DNA of 27,502 nt from CAZFLD01 sp964519835 (GTDB taxonomy: Bacteria > Spirochaetota > Spirochaetia > DSM-27196 > CAZFLD01), in NCBI GenBank assembly GCA_964519835.1, contig CAZFLD010000058.1, forward strand, positions 1 through 27,502, in the 5' to 3' direction. This document shows, piece after piece, positions 8,278-16,592 of the stretch. The stretch's first letter is position 1. Each line of letters starts with the position of its first letter. The translations under genes were made by a program, and so were the position numbers. The notes under the pieces were generated by a model that had not been told where the DNA came from, made no database searches, and saw only the letters and a list, made by a program, of their open reading frames with translations.

Positions 8278-9678
8278 CTAGCGCAGGCCGTCGAGACGTA
8301 GGCAGAGTACCGTTTCTTTGGTATCGACACCCGACAGATTGATCAGCGTCGAGCCGTCCTGTTCGCGGATGGGCAGCGCTTCCCGCTCCGTTGGACTCTT
8401 CAGCAGGACAACACGGTCCGGCCTCAGGTCATCGGCAAGCTTTAGTCGGCGGTCGGCCGGCATGCCGCCGAGTACAAACATGTACAACCGGTCGTCAACA
8501 CGCGTATAGCGGACCGAATTGCCGCTCGCAAGGGTATCGGCGGCTCGCTTCCACGGCCGAGAGCCGGTGATCGCCTCCCCATTTGTCGCCATAAAGCGCC
8601 CGAGGGCTTCGAGACGTCGTCGTTGGGGCTCCACAATCGTCCCGGATGCCGTGGGACCGACGTTGAGGAGCAGGTTCCCGTTCTTGCTCACAATGTCGAC
8701 AAAGCCTGCCACCAACTCATCCGGGTCTACGTAGTGCTCCTCCGTTTCCATCCGGTTGTAGCCAAACGAGTGTCCGATTCCGCGGCAGGACTCCCATTTC
8801 TCCGGGCGTATATCGGCGTAGCTGCTGTATTCCGGGGTGCGGAAGTCGAAGTGTACGCCGGGCGGCGGAATAAGGATTCCGTCTTCCAACTCTTCGCTTA
8901 CCTCGGTCTCCTGGGTAAAGCGATCGTTGATAAGCCCTTTGGGCACGGAGTTGTAGTAGTAGGCGAAGAGTTCTTTGATCCTCGAGTCATGAGGCCAGCC
9001 GATGTCGTTCCACATGACATCCGGCTTGAATCGATCGATAAGATCCCTCCAATGGGAGCTTACGTAGTCTACATAGGACGATCCCTGCGGAATCTTTGAG
9101 TACACCTCCGACTGCGTAAGCACCGGGTCGGTACGAAAGGTCCAATCCATGCCGCCGCAATAGTAGATCCCCATCTTGAGGCCCCTGGCGCGGACCGCTT
9201 CGGCCATGTCGCTTACAATGTTGCGCTTGCTGTGATAAGGACCGTGGGTGGGGTTGTGCTTCTCCGCCGGCCACATGCAGAAGCTGTCGGCGTGACGTGC
9301 GGTGTGCACGACATAGCCGGCGCCGATAGACCGGAATAGCTCGGCCCACTCGTCCGGATCCCACTTGGCGGACTCCTCGTCGAAGATCCGTCTGAAGTCC
9401 TCGTACGCGAAATCCTTGCCGTAAGTCTCGTAGTGGTACGCTTGGGTCGGGCTGTCGTTGATTCGCAGCGTATTGAGGTACCACTCCGCGTAGGGATTGT
9501 GAGCAAAGTGCCAACGCCAGCCTTTCTCTTCGACAACGCGCGTAATGTCTCCGCTTGGCGTTGCCCACCCGGGCACGGAGTAAAGGCCCCAATGGACAAA
9601 TATGCCGAGCTTCTGATCGTGAAACCAATCCGGCACCCTATGCTGAGAAAGCGAAGAAAGATCTGCGCTATACGTCAT
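8278..9678 (-). CDS. Alpha-L-fucosidase (GH29 family)
   Basis: A 466-residue glycoside hydrolase of family GH29, a retaining enzyme that removes L-fucose from glycans. Visible motifs are WFHDQKLGIFVHWGLYSVP near the N-terminus, the His-containing VVHTARHADSFCMWP (about residues 124-137; many members have HHDGF here) and DVMWNDIGWP, whose Asp225 is at the expected nucleophile position. No signal peptide is seen, so it probably acts on imported oligosaccharides. The frame is open to 9786, but ATG 9678 overlaps the permease stop as ATGA, which decides the start. It is the last gene of the sugar-transport operon. Confidence 0.9.
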   Translation of the reverse strand: MTYSADLSSLSQHRVPDWFHDQKLGIFVHWGLYSVPGWATPSGDITRVVEEKGWRWHFAHNPYAEWYLNTLRINDSPTQAYHYETYGKDFAYEDFRRIFDEESAKWDPDEWAELFRSIGAGYVVHTARHADSFCMWPAEKHNPTHGPYHSKRNIVSDMAEAVRARGLKMGIYYCGGMDWTFRTDPVLTQSEVYSKIPQGSSYVDYVSSHWRDLIDRFKPDVMWNDIGWPHDSRIKELFAYYYNSVPKGLINDRFTQETEVSEELEDGILIPPPGVHFDFRTPEYSSYADIRPEKWESCRGIGHSFGYNRMETEEHYVDPDELVAGFVDIVSKNGNLLLNVGPTASGTIVEPQRRRLEALGRFMATNGEAITGSRPWKRAADTLASGNSVRYTRVDDRLYMFVLGGMPADRRLKLADDLRPDRVVLLKSPTEREALPIREQDGSTLINLSGVDTKETVLCLRLDGLR

Positions 9679-10529
9679 TTGATCGCTCCTATTGTCATTC
9701 CTTTGGTGATGTTCTTTTGGAAGAAGATGTAGAGAACGATCATGGGCAGGGAGGCGATTGATAGGCCCGCGAAAATCTGCGTCCACTGCACGATGTACTC
9801 ACCCTTGAAAGAGAGCAGGCCCACGGTAAGCGTTCGGGTTCCCGGTCTGTTCATAAGGATAAACGCATACAGCAGCTCGCTCCACATACCCACGGCGTTT
9901 ACGATCGCGAGGCTCGATAGCGCTCCCTTGGATATGGGAACAACAATTTGCCCGAAGATACGAAACTCCCCGGCCCCATCCATCCGCGCGGACTCGATGA
10001 GCTCGTTTGGGAAACTGAAGAAGGTCGCCCGCATAACGATGGCGGTGAACGGAATCCAAAAGGCGGTGTAGACGAATATAAGGCCGACGTGCGAATTGCG
10101 CAGACCAAACTCCCCAAGCATCACAAACACCGGGACCAGGGTTGCATGAATGGGAATCGCCAACGTCGCCAGCAGAAATGCTTGTACCACGCGTTTGCCA
10201 CGATACCGAAACTTCGCCACCGAATACGCCGCCATGGTTGCCACAAGACTTGTCAGGAGGACACCGCCGGTAGTCACGATCACACTGTTGACAAAGTACG
10301 TTGCGATCGGAATAGCGACACGCCCACCACGCCACACCTCGGCCCATTGCTCGAAGACCGGTCGGAAGGGAATGGAAAAGGAATTCTGTGCAAATTGCGC
10401 TTCGGTCTTCAACCCGTTTATGAACATATAAAAGACCGGGTAGAGCTGAACCAAGGCCCATGCAATAAGAATGAGCTGAATAGGGATAAGGGCGGGCTTG
10501 ATCTTACCAAGATGCAGCTTGCGTCTCAT
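9675..10529 (-). CDS. Carbohydrate ABC transporter permease (MalG type, CUT1)
   Basis: A 284-residue permease of the MalG family with about six membrane segments. The EAA loop is clear (ESARMDGAGEFRIFGQIVVPI), as is the family pattern YPVFYMFINGLKTEAQF near the N-terminus. The ATG at 10529 is preceded by AGGA seven bases upstream, inside the end of the MalF-type gene. It would form the membrane channel with the adjacent permease. Confidence 0.92.
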   Translation of the reverse strand: MRRKLHLGKIKPALIPIQLILIAWALVQLYPVFYMFINGLKTEAQFAQNSFSIPFRPVFEQWAEVWRGGRVAIPIATYFVNSVIVTTGGVLLTSLVATMAAYSVAKFRYRGKRVVQAFLLATLAIPIHATLVPVFVMLGEFGLRNSHVGLIFVYTAFWIPFTAIVMRATFFSFPNELIESARMDGAGEFRIFGQIVVPISKGALSSLAIVNAVGMWSELLYAFILMNRPGTRTLTVGLLSFKGEYIVQWTQIFAGLSIASLPMIVLYIFFQKNITKGMTIGAIK

Positions 10530-10532
10530 GAT

Positions 10533-11417
10533 CTAGTCCTCCCCTACTCGGAGAAACCGTTGGTACACGATGCCGATGCTGAACAGGATAATAAACATAA
10601 GCGTGGCTATAGCCGATGCGTAACCAAAGGAGTAATAGTCGAAGGCGTTTTTGTACAGGTGTATAGAAAGCACGGTAGATGCGTCCCCCGGCCCCCCGTT
10701 GGTTAGGACGTAGATTGTGTCGAAGGTCTTCAGGGAATTGATGAGGATCAACATGACAACTACGGAAAAGACGGGGCGAATAAGTGGAAAGATGATGTTG
10801 ACAATTCGCCGGATCGGCCCCACACCATCGATGGTTGCTGCATCATGCACCTCGGTCGGGATGCTTTCCATAGCGGCGAGCAGTAGTATCATCGAATATC
10901 CGGCGTACTGCCAGATACTCACGAAGCCGGCGGAATACATGACCAGGTCGGGATTCCCCAGCCACTGTATAGATAGGTCCGAGGCACCAAGACCCGACAG
11001 GAGCGCGTTGATCAGCCCACCGGTGGGATCGTAGAACTTTGCCCAGAGAATCGAGACCACCGTCTGCGAGAGGATTACGGGCAAAAACCATACTACCTTG
11101 TACACGCGCCATGCCTTTACCCGGCGTTCGATAGCGATTGCCAGGAAAAAACCGATTCCGACGACCCCAAAAACGGAGAGCGCCGCGTAGAGCAGCGTGT
11201 TTTTGATCGCGAGGCCAAACACGTTGTCTTCCGTAAGAAGGAATACGTAATTCGACAATCCTCGAAAGTCCGGGGGAGTAAGTCCATCCCATCGAAACAG
11301 ACTCATGCGGATAGACTCGAGCAGCGGATAGGCGATAAACGCCACTAAGAATAGAATGGCCGGTAGAGCAAACACATAGCCGTGTATGGCCTCCGACCAT
11401 CTGGCTCTTGACTTCAC
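10533..11417 (-). CDS. Carbohydrate ABC transporter permease (MalF/UgpA type, CUT1)
   Basis: A 294-residue sugar permease with six predicted membrane segments and the EAA loop (DAATIDGVGPIRRIVNIIFPLIRP). The frame extends upstream to 11480, but that extension runs through an inter-gene hairpin. GTG 11417 has GGAG seven bases upstream and gives a normal family N-terminus (KSRARWSEAIHGYVFALPA). The following permease begins three bases after its stop. Confidence 0.9.
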   Translation of the reverse strand: MKSRARWSEAIHGYVFALPAILFLVAFIAYPLLESIRMSLFRWDGLTPPDFRGLSNYVFLLTEDNVFGLAIKNTLLYAALSVFGVVGIGFFLAIAIERRVKAWRVYKVVWFLPVILSQTVVSILWAKFYDPTGGLINALLSGLGASDLSIQWLGNPDLVMYSAGFVSIWQYAGYSMILLLAAMESIPTEVHDAATIDGVGPIRRIVNIIFPLIRPVFSVVVMLILINSLKTFDTIYVLTNGGPGDASTVLSIHLYKNAFDYYSFGYASAIATLMFIILFSIGIVYQRFLRVGED

Positions 11418-11452
11418 AAAACTACTCCGTCGGAAAGATCGCCGGTAATATG

Positions 11453-11478
11453 GACACGGGCGCCGATGCGCCCGTGTC
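11453..11478 (-). promoter_or_regulatory. Inter-gene mRNA hairpin in the sugar operon
   Basis: An 11-bp perfect stem (arms 11453-11463 and 11468-11478; one arm GACACGGGCGC) with a 4-base loop lies between the binding protein stop and the first permease start. No T-run follows on the transcribed strand, so it is not a standard terminator. Such stems after binding protein genes usually slow 3' decay, leaving more binding protein than permease; that role here is inference. Confidence 0.7.
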
Positions 11479-11503
11479 ATATGGGTTGAACAAGGTTACA
11501 GGA

Positions 11504-12838
11504 CTAGCGGCCGGCTCGCGAACGTTCCGCGATTCTATCGAGCTCCTCGGCAACCCCCTCCGCCGTGGTGCGCCCGGAGAGCATGTCTTGGAGCAACGCG
11601 AAGGACCGGGACGAGAGCTGAGACGAGACCGAGTTGCCGATACTCGTTGTGGCTCCGTAGCTATTTGCGGCTTGCCACATGCTCGACACCGGATAGCCGA
11701 GTGCGGATTCCATAAAACCGGGGTCGATGTCGCCCCGTGCGGAGACAAAGCCGAATTCCTCTACGCTCACCCGCTGCTGCTCCAGGCTCATCACGTGCGA
11801 TACAAAGTCCATGGCGACCTCCGGATGATTGGAACGTCGAGGAATGAGAATCGCGTCGCCGTAGTATGCGAGCATCTGAGGCTGGATATCCTCTTCCACC
11901 TGAGGATACATAAACCATCCGAAGTCAAAATCCTCTCCGGCTTCCGCTCTGATCGACGCTGCTCCCCAGGAGCCGTCGGAGTACATGGCGGCTCGCTCTT
12001 GAATGAACAGCGACCGTCCTTCCGCGTAGCTGCGGGACAGCGAGCCTTCCGCGAACACCTCATCGAACCAGTCGTTGAGTGTTTGATACGCTTCGACGAC
12101 TTCCGGGTGCGTATAGCTGTATTCGGCCTCAGCGCCTTCGAACCAGTTGTTTTTGAGATCGTTAATAATCTCTTCGGGCACCATCCGCTGAAAAATAACG
12201 TCGTTGACGTGGCCAACGATCCACCCCTCGAGCAAACCCGCCGTCAGCGGCTCGTAACCCGCCTCTCGCAGTCGGGTTGCCATGTCGAGAAACTCATCGA
12301 CGGTCGGGTAACTACCGTCCGGCGCCTCGATTCCGACTTCTTCGAAGATGCTTCGATTGTAGTAGATGACGGGAAAGTACACTCCACCGATGGGCACAGC
12401 GTAGTAAGAACCGTCGTCATGGCCGAAGTTCTCGTAGAAGTCGTGTATTCCCGCAGGCAAGACCTCGGCTAAGTTGTGCTCTTCGTAGATGTCATCCAAC
12501 GGCAAGAGCTCGTCGGCCCGCAGCAGAACGGGGTAACCTGACTGGGGCTCGGCCCAGTAATAGGACACGTCCGGGCTATCCGAGGAAGCAAAGAGCTGCG
12601 GTGCAGTCTGCTTGAATGCGCCCACATCTCCGGCAACATCAACCTCGATTGTGACGTTTGGATTCGCTTCCATAAAGGACTGTGCGTGGCTTTGAAAGTG
12701 TTCGGCTTGGTCCGATTGGGTCGCGAGTCGAATGGTAACGGGCTGGTCCGTGCCGTCTGCTTCATCCGCTTGACCAGCGGCGAACGCCAGGGCGCCGACA
12801 ACAACCAGCACCAATGCCAGTGTTAGGATCCGTTTCAT
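11504..12838 (-). CDS. Carbohydrate ABC transporter substrate-binding protein (family 1)
   Basis: A 444-residue periplasmic binding protein of the SBP_bac_1 family (CUT1). A signal peptide (about residues 1-21, …GALAFAAGQ) is followed by a spirochaete-like ADEADG start. The body has the family layout: PVTIRLATQSDQ, FMEANPNVTIEV, a central PIGGVYFPVIYYNRSIFEEVGI and FIQERAAMYSDGSWG. The ribosome site is excellent (AGGAGG six bases before ATG). It is the first gene of an operon with two permeases and a GH29 fucosidase, so a fucosylated oligosaccharide is the likely ligand. No ATPase gene accompanies the system. Confidence 0.92.
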   Translation of the reverse strand: MKRILTLALVLVVVGALAFAAGQADEADGTDQPVTIRLATQSDQAEHFQSHAQSFMEANPNVTIEVDVAGDVGAFKQTAPQLFASSDSPDVSYYWAEPQSGYPVLLRADELLPLDDIYEEHNLAEVLPAGIHDFYENFGHDDGSYYAVPIGGVYFPVIYYNRSIFEEVGIEAPDGSYPTVDEFLDMATRLREAGYEPLTAGLLEGWIVGHVNDVIFQRMVPEEIINDLKNNWFEGAEAEYSYTHPEVVEAYQTLNDWFDEVFAEGSLSRSYAEGRSLFIQERAAMYSDGSWGAASIRAEAGEDFDFGWFMYPQVEEDIQPQMLAYYGDAILIPRRSNHPEVAMDFVSHVMSLEQQRVSVEEFGFVSARGDIDPGFMESALGYPVSSMWQAANSYGATTSIGNSVSSQLSSRSFALLQDMLSGRTTAEGVAEELDRIAERSRAGR

Positions 12839-12918
12839 AAAGAACCTCCTAGTGTTTCTTGTATGGCTATTGTTGGGGCATTGTCTTATGGGCGCAAGAG
12901 ACCAAGGTCATCACTTCG

Positions 12919-12936
12919 GTCCCAAGTTCTTGGGAC
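12919..12936. promoter_or_regulatory. Inverted repeat between the two-component genes and the sugar operon
   Basis: Two 8-bp arms, GTCCCAAG and CTTGGGAC, are separated by two bases. It lies 5 bp beyond the response regulator stop and about 80 bp upstream of the binding protein start. There is no T-run on the minus side; on the plus side TTTT follows, but no plus-strand gene ends here. An operator is more likely than a terminator. Confidence 0.5.
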
Positions 12937-12941
12937 TTTTG

Positions 12942-13616
12942 TCACCGGAGGTCGTCCGGATCAAAAAAATCGAGAGCAGCCTTGGCGATGCGCATAGCCG
13001 CAAAGCGATCCGGGGCGCCGATCTTGGCGTAGATGGAGCTTACGTAGTTCTTTACCGTCTTTTCGGAAAGGTGGAGCTTCTCGGCGATCTCTCGGTTACT
13101 CAAGTCACGAATCAACCGTACGAGCACCCGGCGCTCGCTTCCGCTGAGATCGCCGAGCCAAGGCGGCTTTTCCGAACCACCTTTCTCCGCGGAGTCGGAC
13201 CTGGACTCAACAAAAAGTCGTTGTGCGACGGACGGGCTCACCAGGACCGCTCCGTCAATAACGGCTCTGATGGAGGAGAAGAGGCGCTGTGGGTCCATGT
13301 TCTTTAGTAGGTAGCCTGAAGCGCCGCGCTTGATTGACTGAAACACGTAATCATCGTCATCGAAGGTGGTCAGCATCAAGACCTTCGCCTTCGGCAGCGC
13401 TTCTTTGATTCGCCCGGTCGCCTCCACGCCCGTCATCCCCGGCATACGAACGTCTAATAATACAACATCGGGTGAAAGCTCCCTGGCCATCTCGACCGCC
13501 TCGGTGCCGGAGAAGGCAACGCCGACAACCTCGAGATCCTCGGCCTGGGTGTCGATCACGATTTTCAAGTTTTCGACGAACAGGACCTGATCGTCAACTA
13601 AGAGCACACGAATCAT
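12942..13616 (-). CDS. NarL/FixJ-family response regulator
   Basis: A 224-residue response regulator with an N-terminal receiver domain (acidic pair Asp8/Asp9, phospho-acceptor Asp55 in LLDVRMPG, Thr83/Thr84 and Lys105) and a C-terminal LuxR-type helix-turn-helix (LSGSERRVLVRLIRDLSNREIAEKLHLSEKTVKNYVSSIYAKIG split over residues ~155-200). It overlaps the sensor kinase gene by 4 bp (ATGA), so the two proteins are a cognate pair. The sugar operon starts about 100 bp downstream in the same direction; whether it is the target is unknown. Confidence 0.93.
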   Translation of the reverse strand: MIRVLLVDDQVLFVENLKIVIDTQAEDLEVVGVAFSGTEAVEMARELSPDVVLLDVRMPGMTGVEATGRIKEALPKAKVLMLTTFDDDDYVFQSIKRGASGYLLKNMDPQRLFSSIRAVIDGAVLVSPSVAQRLFVESRSDSAEKGGSEKPPWLGDLSGSERRVLVRLIRDLSNREIAEKLHLSEKTVKNYVSSIYAKIGAPDRFAAMRIAKAALDFFDPDDLR

Positions 13617-14854
13617 ACGGTCACCGATATCCCGGGGTCCCGCTCGGTCAATGGAATCCTCGCCGTGACGCGAAAACCGCGCTTGCCGTTCTCGAAGTTG
13701 ATTTCTCCGCCGACTTGGCTCATTCGCTCCCGCATCCCCACAATACCAATACCTTCGCTGATCTGCGGGGCGCCCACGCCGTTGTCCTCTACCGTTACCA
13801 CTAGCCGCCCGTCGCCCTGAAACATACTGATCGCGATGTGAGTAGCATTTCCGTGACGGAACGAGTTGGTCATACCCTCCTGAACAAAACGATAGATCGC
13901 CGATTCGATCATGCCATCGTACCGAGGGCGTATGTTCCCGAAGTCAACCTCCACCTTCGCACCGGTCGCTTCCGTAAACAGTGCCGCGATCCTCGCCAGA
14001 TTGCGGATGCCAAAGATCTCGGCCTCCTCCAGGGCGCGCAGGATATGGAGTGTCCGCCGAGTCTCCGCATGCCCACGGTTGGCCTGTTCGCGGGCGGCCA
14101 CCATGATCTCCGCCGCCTTGTCCGGATCGCTGTGGACCAGCCCCGCCGCAGCATCGAGCATAACGATGACGTTTGACACCGTATAGCCAATCGAGTCATG
14201 GATATCCCGCGTTATCCGGTCCCGCTCCTCCTGCTTCGTGCGCTCCGCTAAGCTTTTTACCATCTCTTGAAAACCTACGTTCGCCGACGTGAGGTGTTCT
14301 ACGGCACGGCTCAACTGCCTGTTGTTGCTTTGGACCAGGTGGGCCCGTCTCGAGGATTCGCGCAGAGTCCACAGCAGCGTCACCGACACCAGGGGAATAG
14401 CAATCGACGCCAGATACGCCACCGCACTGCGTTCCGCTACGAGGCTGCCCCACACGATCCCACCGCTCGACAGCGAAACCGATGCCACGATCCAGGCACC
14501 AGTCGTGGCTACGGCAACCCCGGTGGGCGTCGCGGTCCAGGCACCGAGCAGCAACGCCAACGCCCCAAACACCTGGCCGTAGATCGTTTGAGCTTCAGGG
14601 TATGCGACCAGGTACCACAACAAAAAGGCAGCGGCCAGCGTCACGGTACGCGGAACGGAGCCGTCGAGAAGGTGTGTCGTGAAAACCCCGACGAGCGTAA
14701 TGGCAGCGCAGAAGACGACCTGGGTACGATACTCTTCAGGCAGATACGCGAAAGAGCTACCGAGCAAGACGGCGGCAACGACTCCGGCCAGCGCGAGGGC
14801 CTGTAAGCCGGTAATAATCCATCGGTAGAGCCCCGCGACGTGGTCACGTGCCAT
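13613..14854 (-). CDS. NarX/DesK-type sensor histidine kinase (HisKA_3)
   Basis: A 413-residue membrane sensor kinase. The N-terminal ~165 residues contain about five or six membrane segments with little extracytoplasmic sequence, so the signal may be membrane-borne. A coiled-coil-like linker (about 165-210) leads to the HisKA_3 box ERDRITRDIHDS with phospho-acceptor His219. The ATPase domain shows an N box (FVQEGMTNSFRHG) and G boxes (VEDNGVGAPQ; GIGIVGMRERM). The frame opens at a TTG at 14887, but ATG 14854 is the more natural start; neither has a strong ribosome site. Confidence 0.9.
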   Translation of the reverse strand: MARDHVAGLYRWIITGLQALALAGVVAAVLLGSSFAYLPEEYRTQVVFCAAITLVGVFTTHLLDGSVPRTVTLAAAFLLWYLVAYPEAQTIYGQVFGALALLLGAWTATPTGVAVATTGAWIVASVSLSSGGIVWGSLVAERSAVAYLASIAIPLVSVTLLWTLRESSRRAHLVQSNNRQLSRAVEHLTSANVGFQEMVKSLAERTKQEERDRITRDIHDSIGYTVSNVIVMLDAAAGLVHSDPDKAAEIMVAAREQANRGHAETRRTLHILRALEEAEIFGIRNLARIAALFTEATGAKVEVDFGNIRPRYDGMIESAIYRFVQEGMTNSFRHGNATHIAISMFQGDGRLVVTVEDNGVGAPQISEGIGIVGMRERMSQVGGEINFENGKRGFRVTARIPLTERDPGISVTV

Positions 14855-14932
14855 AGGCTGCCGACAGCGTAGTACGTTGGTTCCCAACTCGCAAGCCGGC
14901 GAGCGCTACTTCGCGGGTTCGGTGTTTATGAG

Positions 14933-15790
14933 TCAACGACCAATTGAGACGGACTTGCTGCGCGTGGATCGCAGGAGCCGACCTCTGATGGTGGACCAAC
15001 CGAAGGTCAGAACAAAAAAAAGCGTCAAGGTAAGCACGATTGCCGGACCGGACGCCACGTCGCCGTAGTATGAAACATAAAACCCTACGACCGTGGCTGT
15101 GAGAGACATCAAGACTGAGAGTATCATGATGTTTTTCAACCGCTTGGAAATCATGGATGCCGCGGCTCCGGGTGTCACGAGCAGAGACAAGACCAGTATT
15201 ACTCCGACAGTTTGAATGGCAACTACCGTCGTCATGGCGAGCAGAAGCAGAAGTAAGTAGCGCATGGCGGTCGGCGAAAGTCCGATAGCAACCGAATGGG
15301 CAGGATCAAACGATGTTACGAGCAGCTCTTTGTAGGAAAGCGCCAGAACACCCACCGTCAAAACCACAACCGAGGACATAACGACCAGATCCGAGGACGC
15401 AACGCCAAGAATGTTGCCAAAGAGAATGTGCCCCAGGTCTTGGTAGGTGGTAATACGACTCAGCAAGAGCACGCCGAGGGCAAAGAAGCCGGAAAAGACT
15501 ATTCCGATGGCGGTGTCTTCTTTTAGCCGTTTGCGCCCGGAGATAACACCGATAAAAAAAACCGCAATCGCGGCTGCTACAAGCGCTCCGAAAAAAAGAC
15601 TAAATCCTAAAGCGTACGCAACCACGATTCCCGGGAGAATGGCGTGAGCCAATGCATCCCCCACAAAAGCCATGCCCCGCCAGACCACAAAGGCGCTCAG
15701 CAGGCCGCAGGAGAGGGCTGCGAGCATCCCCGCCGCGAGGCCTCTGAGCACAAAACCGTATGAGAGGGGCTCGAGAATAAACGCTAGCAC
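14933..15790 (-). CDS. znuB: Zinc/manganese-type metal ABC transporter permease (ZnuB-like)
   Basis: A 285-residue membrane permease of the ABC-3 family that moves Zn2+ or Mn2+ into the cell. About eight membrane segments are visible, with the family patterns MAFVGDALAHAILPGIVVAYALG and VGVILVLSLLVTPGAAA. It overlaps the ATPase gene by 7 bp. Zinc is favoured over manganese because the cognate binding protein has two long His/Asp-rich stretches. Confidence 0.9.
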   Translation of the reverse strand: MLAFILEPLSYGFVLRGLAAGMLAALSCGLLSAFVVWRGMAFVGDALAHAILPGIVVAYALGFSLFFGALVAAAIAVFFIGVISGRKRLKEDTAIGIVFSGFFALGVLLLSRITTYQDLGHILFGNILGVASSDLVVMSSVVVLTVGVLALSYKELLVTSFDPAHSVAIGLSPTAMRYLLLLLLAMTTVVAIQTVGVILVLSLLVTPGAAASMISKRLKNIMILSVLMSLTATVVGFYVSYYGDVASGPAIVLTLTLFFVLTFGWSTIRGRLLRSTRSKSVSIGR

Positions 15791-16581
15791 GGCGTGTAGT
15801 CCTTGTGAAACTCGAATCCGTAGGCCTCGGCGATAGTTTCCGGCGTCATCACCCGCTCGACTTTGCCGTCGGCGATGATTCTGCGGTCAATAAATACCGC
15901 CCGAGTGAAGTGGACCGTCAAAACGCCAAGGTCGTGGGTGCTTACCATAACCGCTTTTCCATCGGCGGTGAGCCGCTCCAGGGTGTGGAAGATAATCTCT
16001 TGCGTCGAAAGGTCGACGTGGTTTAGCGGCTCGTCGAGGAGAAGCAAATCGGCGTCGTGGGCGAGCGTCCTCGCAAGCATCACCCGCTGCTGCTGCCCTC
16101 CGGACAGCTCCCCTACTTGACGATCGGCAAGACCGGTAATCCCCATCATTTTTAGCGCGTCTTCCACGCGGTCACGATCCTCTTGCCGGGGCCGACGGAA
16201 CCAGCCGAGGTGAACGTAACGGCCCATCATCACAACTTGCCAAACGGTAACCGGAAACCGCCAATCCACCGTTGAGAGTTGCGGCACGATGGCTACCCGG
16301 TGACGGCACTTGGATGGTGGATTGCCGTAGACTTGGATGCGGCCGGAGTGTCCCTCTTCCATACCGAGAATTAGGTGCAGCAGCGTGGACTTTCCCGCGC
16401 CGTTCGGGCCTACCAGGGCGACCCGTTCACCCGGATTGATGATAAGAGAGACATCTTCTAGCACATCCGCCTCAAAACCGGCGTAACGGAACCGAACATG
16501 GTCCAACAACAAGGCGGGAGCGCGCGGCACCACCGGGGTACCGCACGCTCCACCGTAGTTGAGGCTTCGCAATACTCTCAC
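15784..16581 (-). CDS. znuC: Zinc/manganese-type metal ABC transporter ATP-binding protein (ZnuC-like)
   Basis: A 265-residue ATPase. Walker A is GPNGAGKST, signature LSGGQQQRVMLARTL, Walker B LLLLDEPLNHVD and switch His STHDLG. The Q-loop region VAIVPQLSTVDWRFPVTVWQ is typical of the Mn/Zn cluster. The GTG at 16581 lies 11 bases after the binding protein stop and has a weak ribosome site, so expression is probably coupled. The ~20-residue N-terminal extension (RVLRSLNYGGACGTPVVPR) is not typical, and the true start could be internal. Confidence 0.9.
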   Translation of the reverse strand: MRVLRSLNYGGACGTPVVPRAPALLLDHVRFRYAGFEADVLEDVSLIINPGERVALVGPNGAGKSTLLHLILGMEEGHSGRIQVYGNPPSKCRHRVAIVPQLSTVDWRFPVTVWQVVMMGRYVHLGWFRRPRQEDRDRVEDALKMMGITGLADRQVGELSGGQQQRVMLARTLAHDADLLLLDEPLNHVDLSTQEIIFHTLERLTADGKAVMVSTHDLGVLTVHFTRAVFIDRRIIADGKVERVMTPETIAEAYGFEFHKDYTPC

Positions 16582-16592
16582 GCAGCTAACAC

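Noticed and set aside
12919..12940. Rho-independent terminator on the plus strand (hairpin followed by TTTT)
   Set aside because: No plus-strand gene ends here, the T-run is short, and the neighbouring genes are all on the minus strand.
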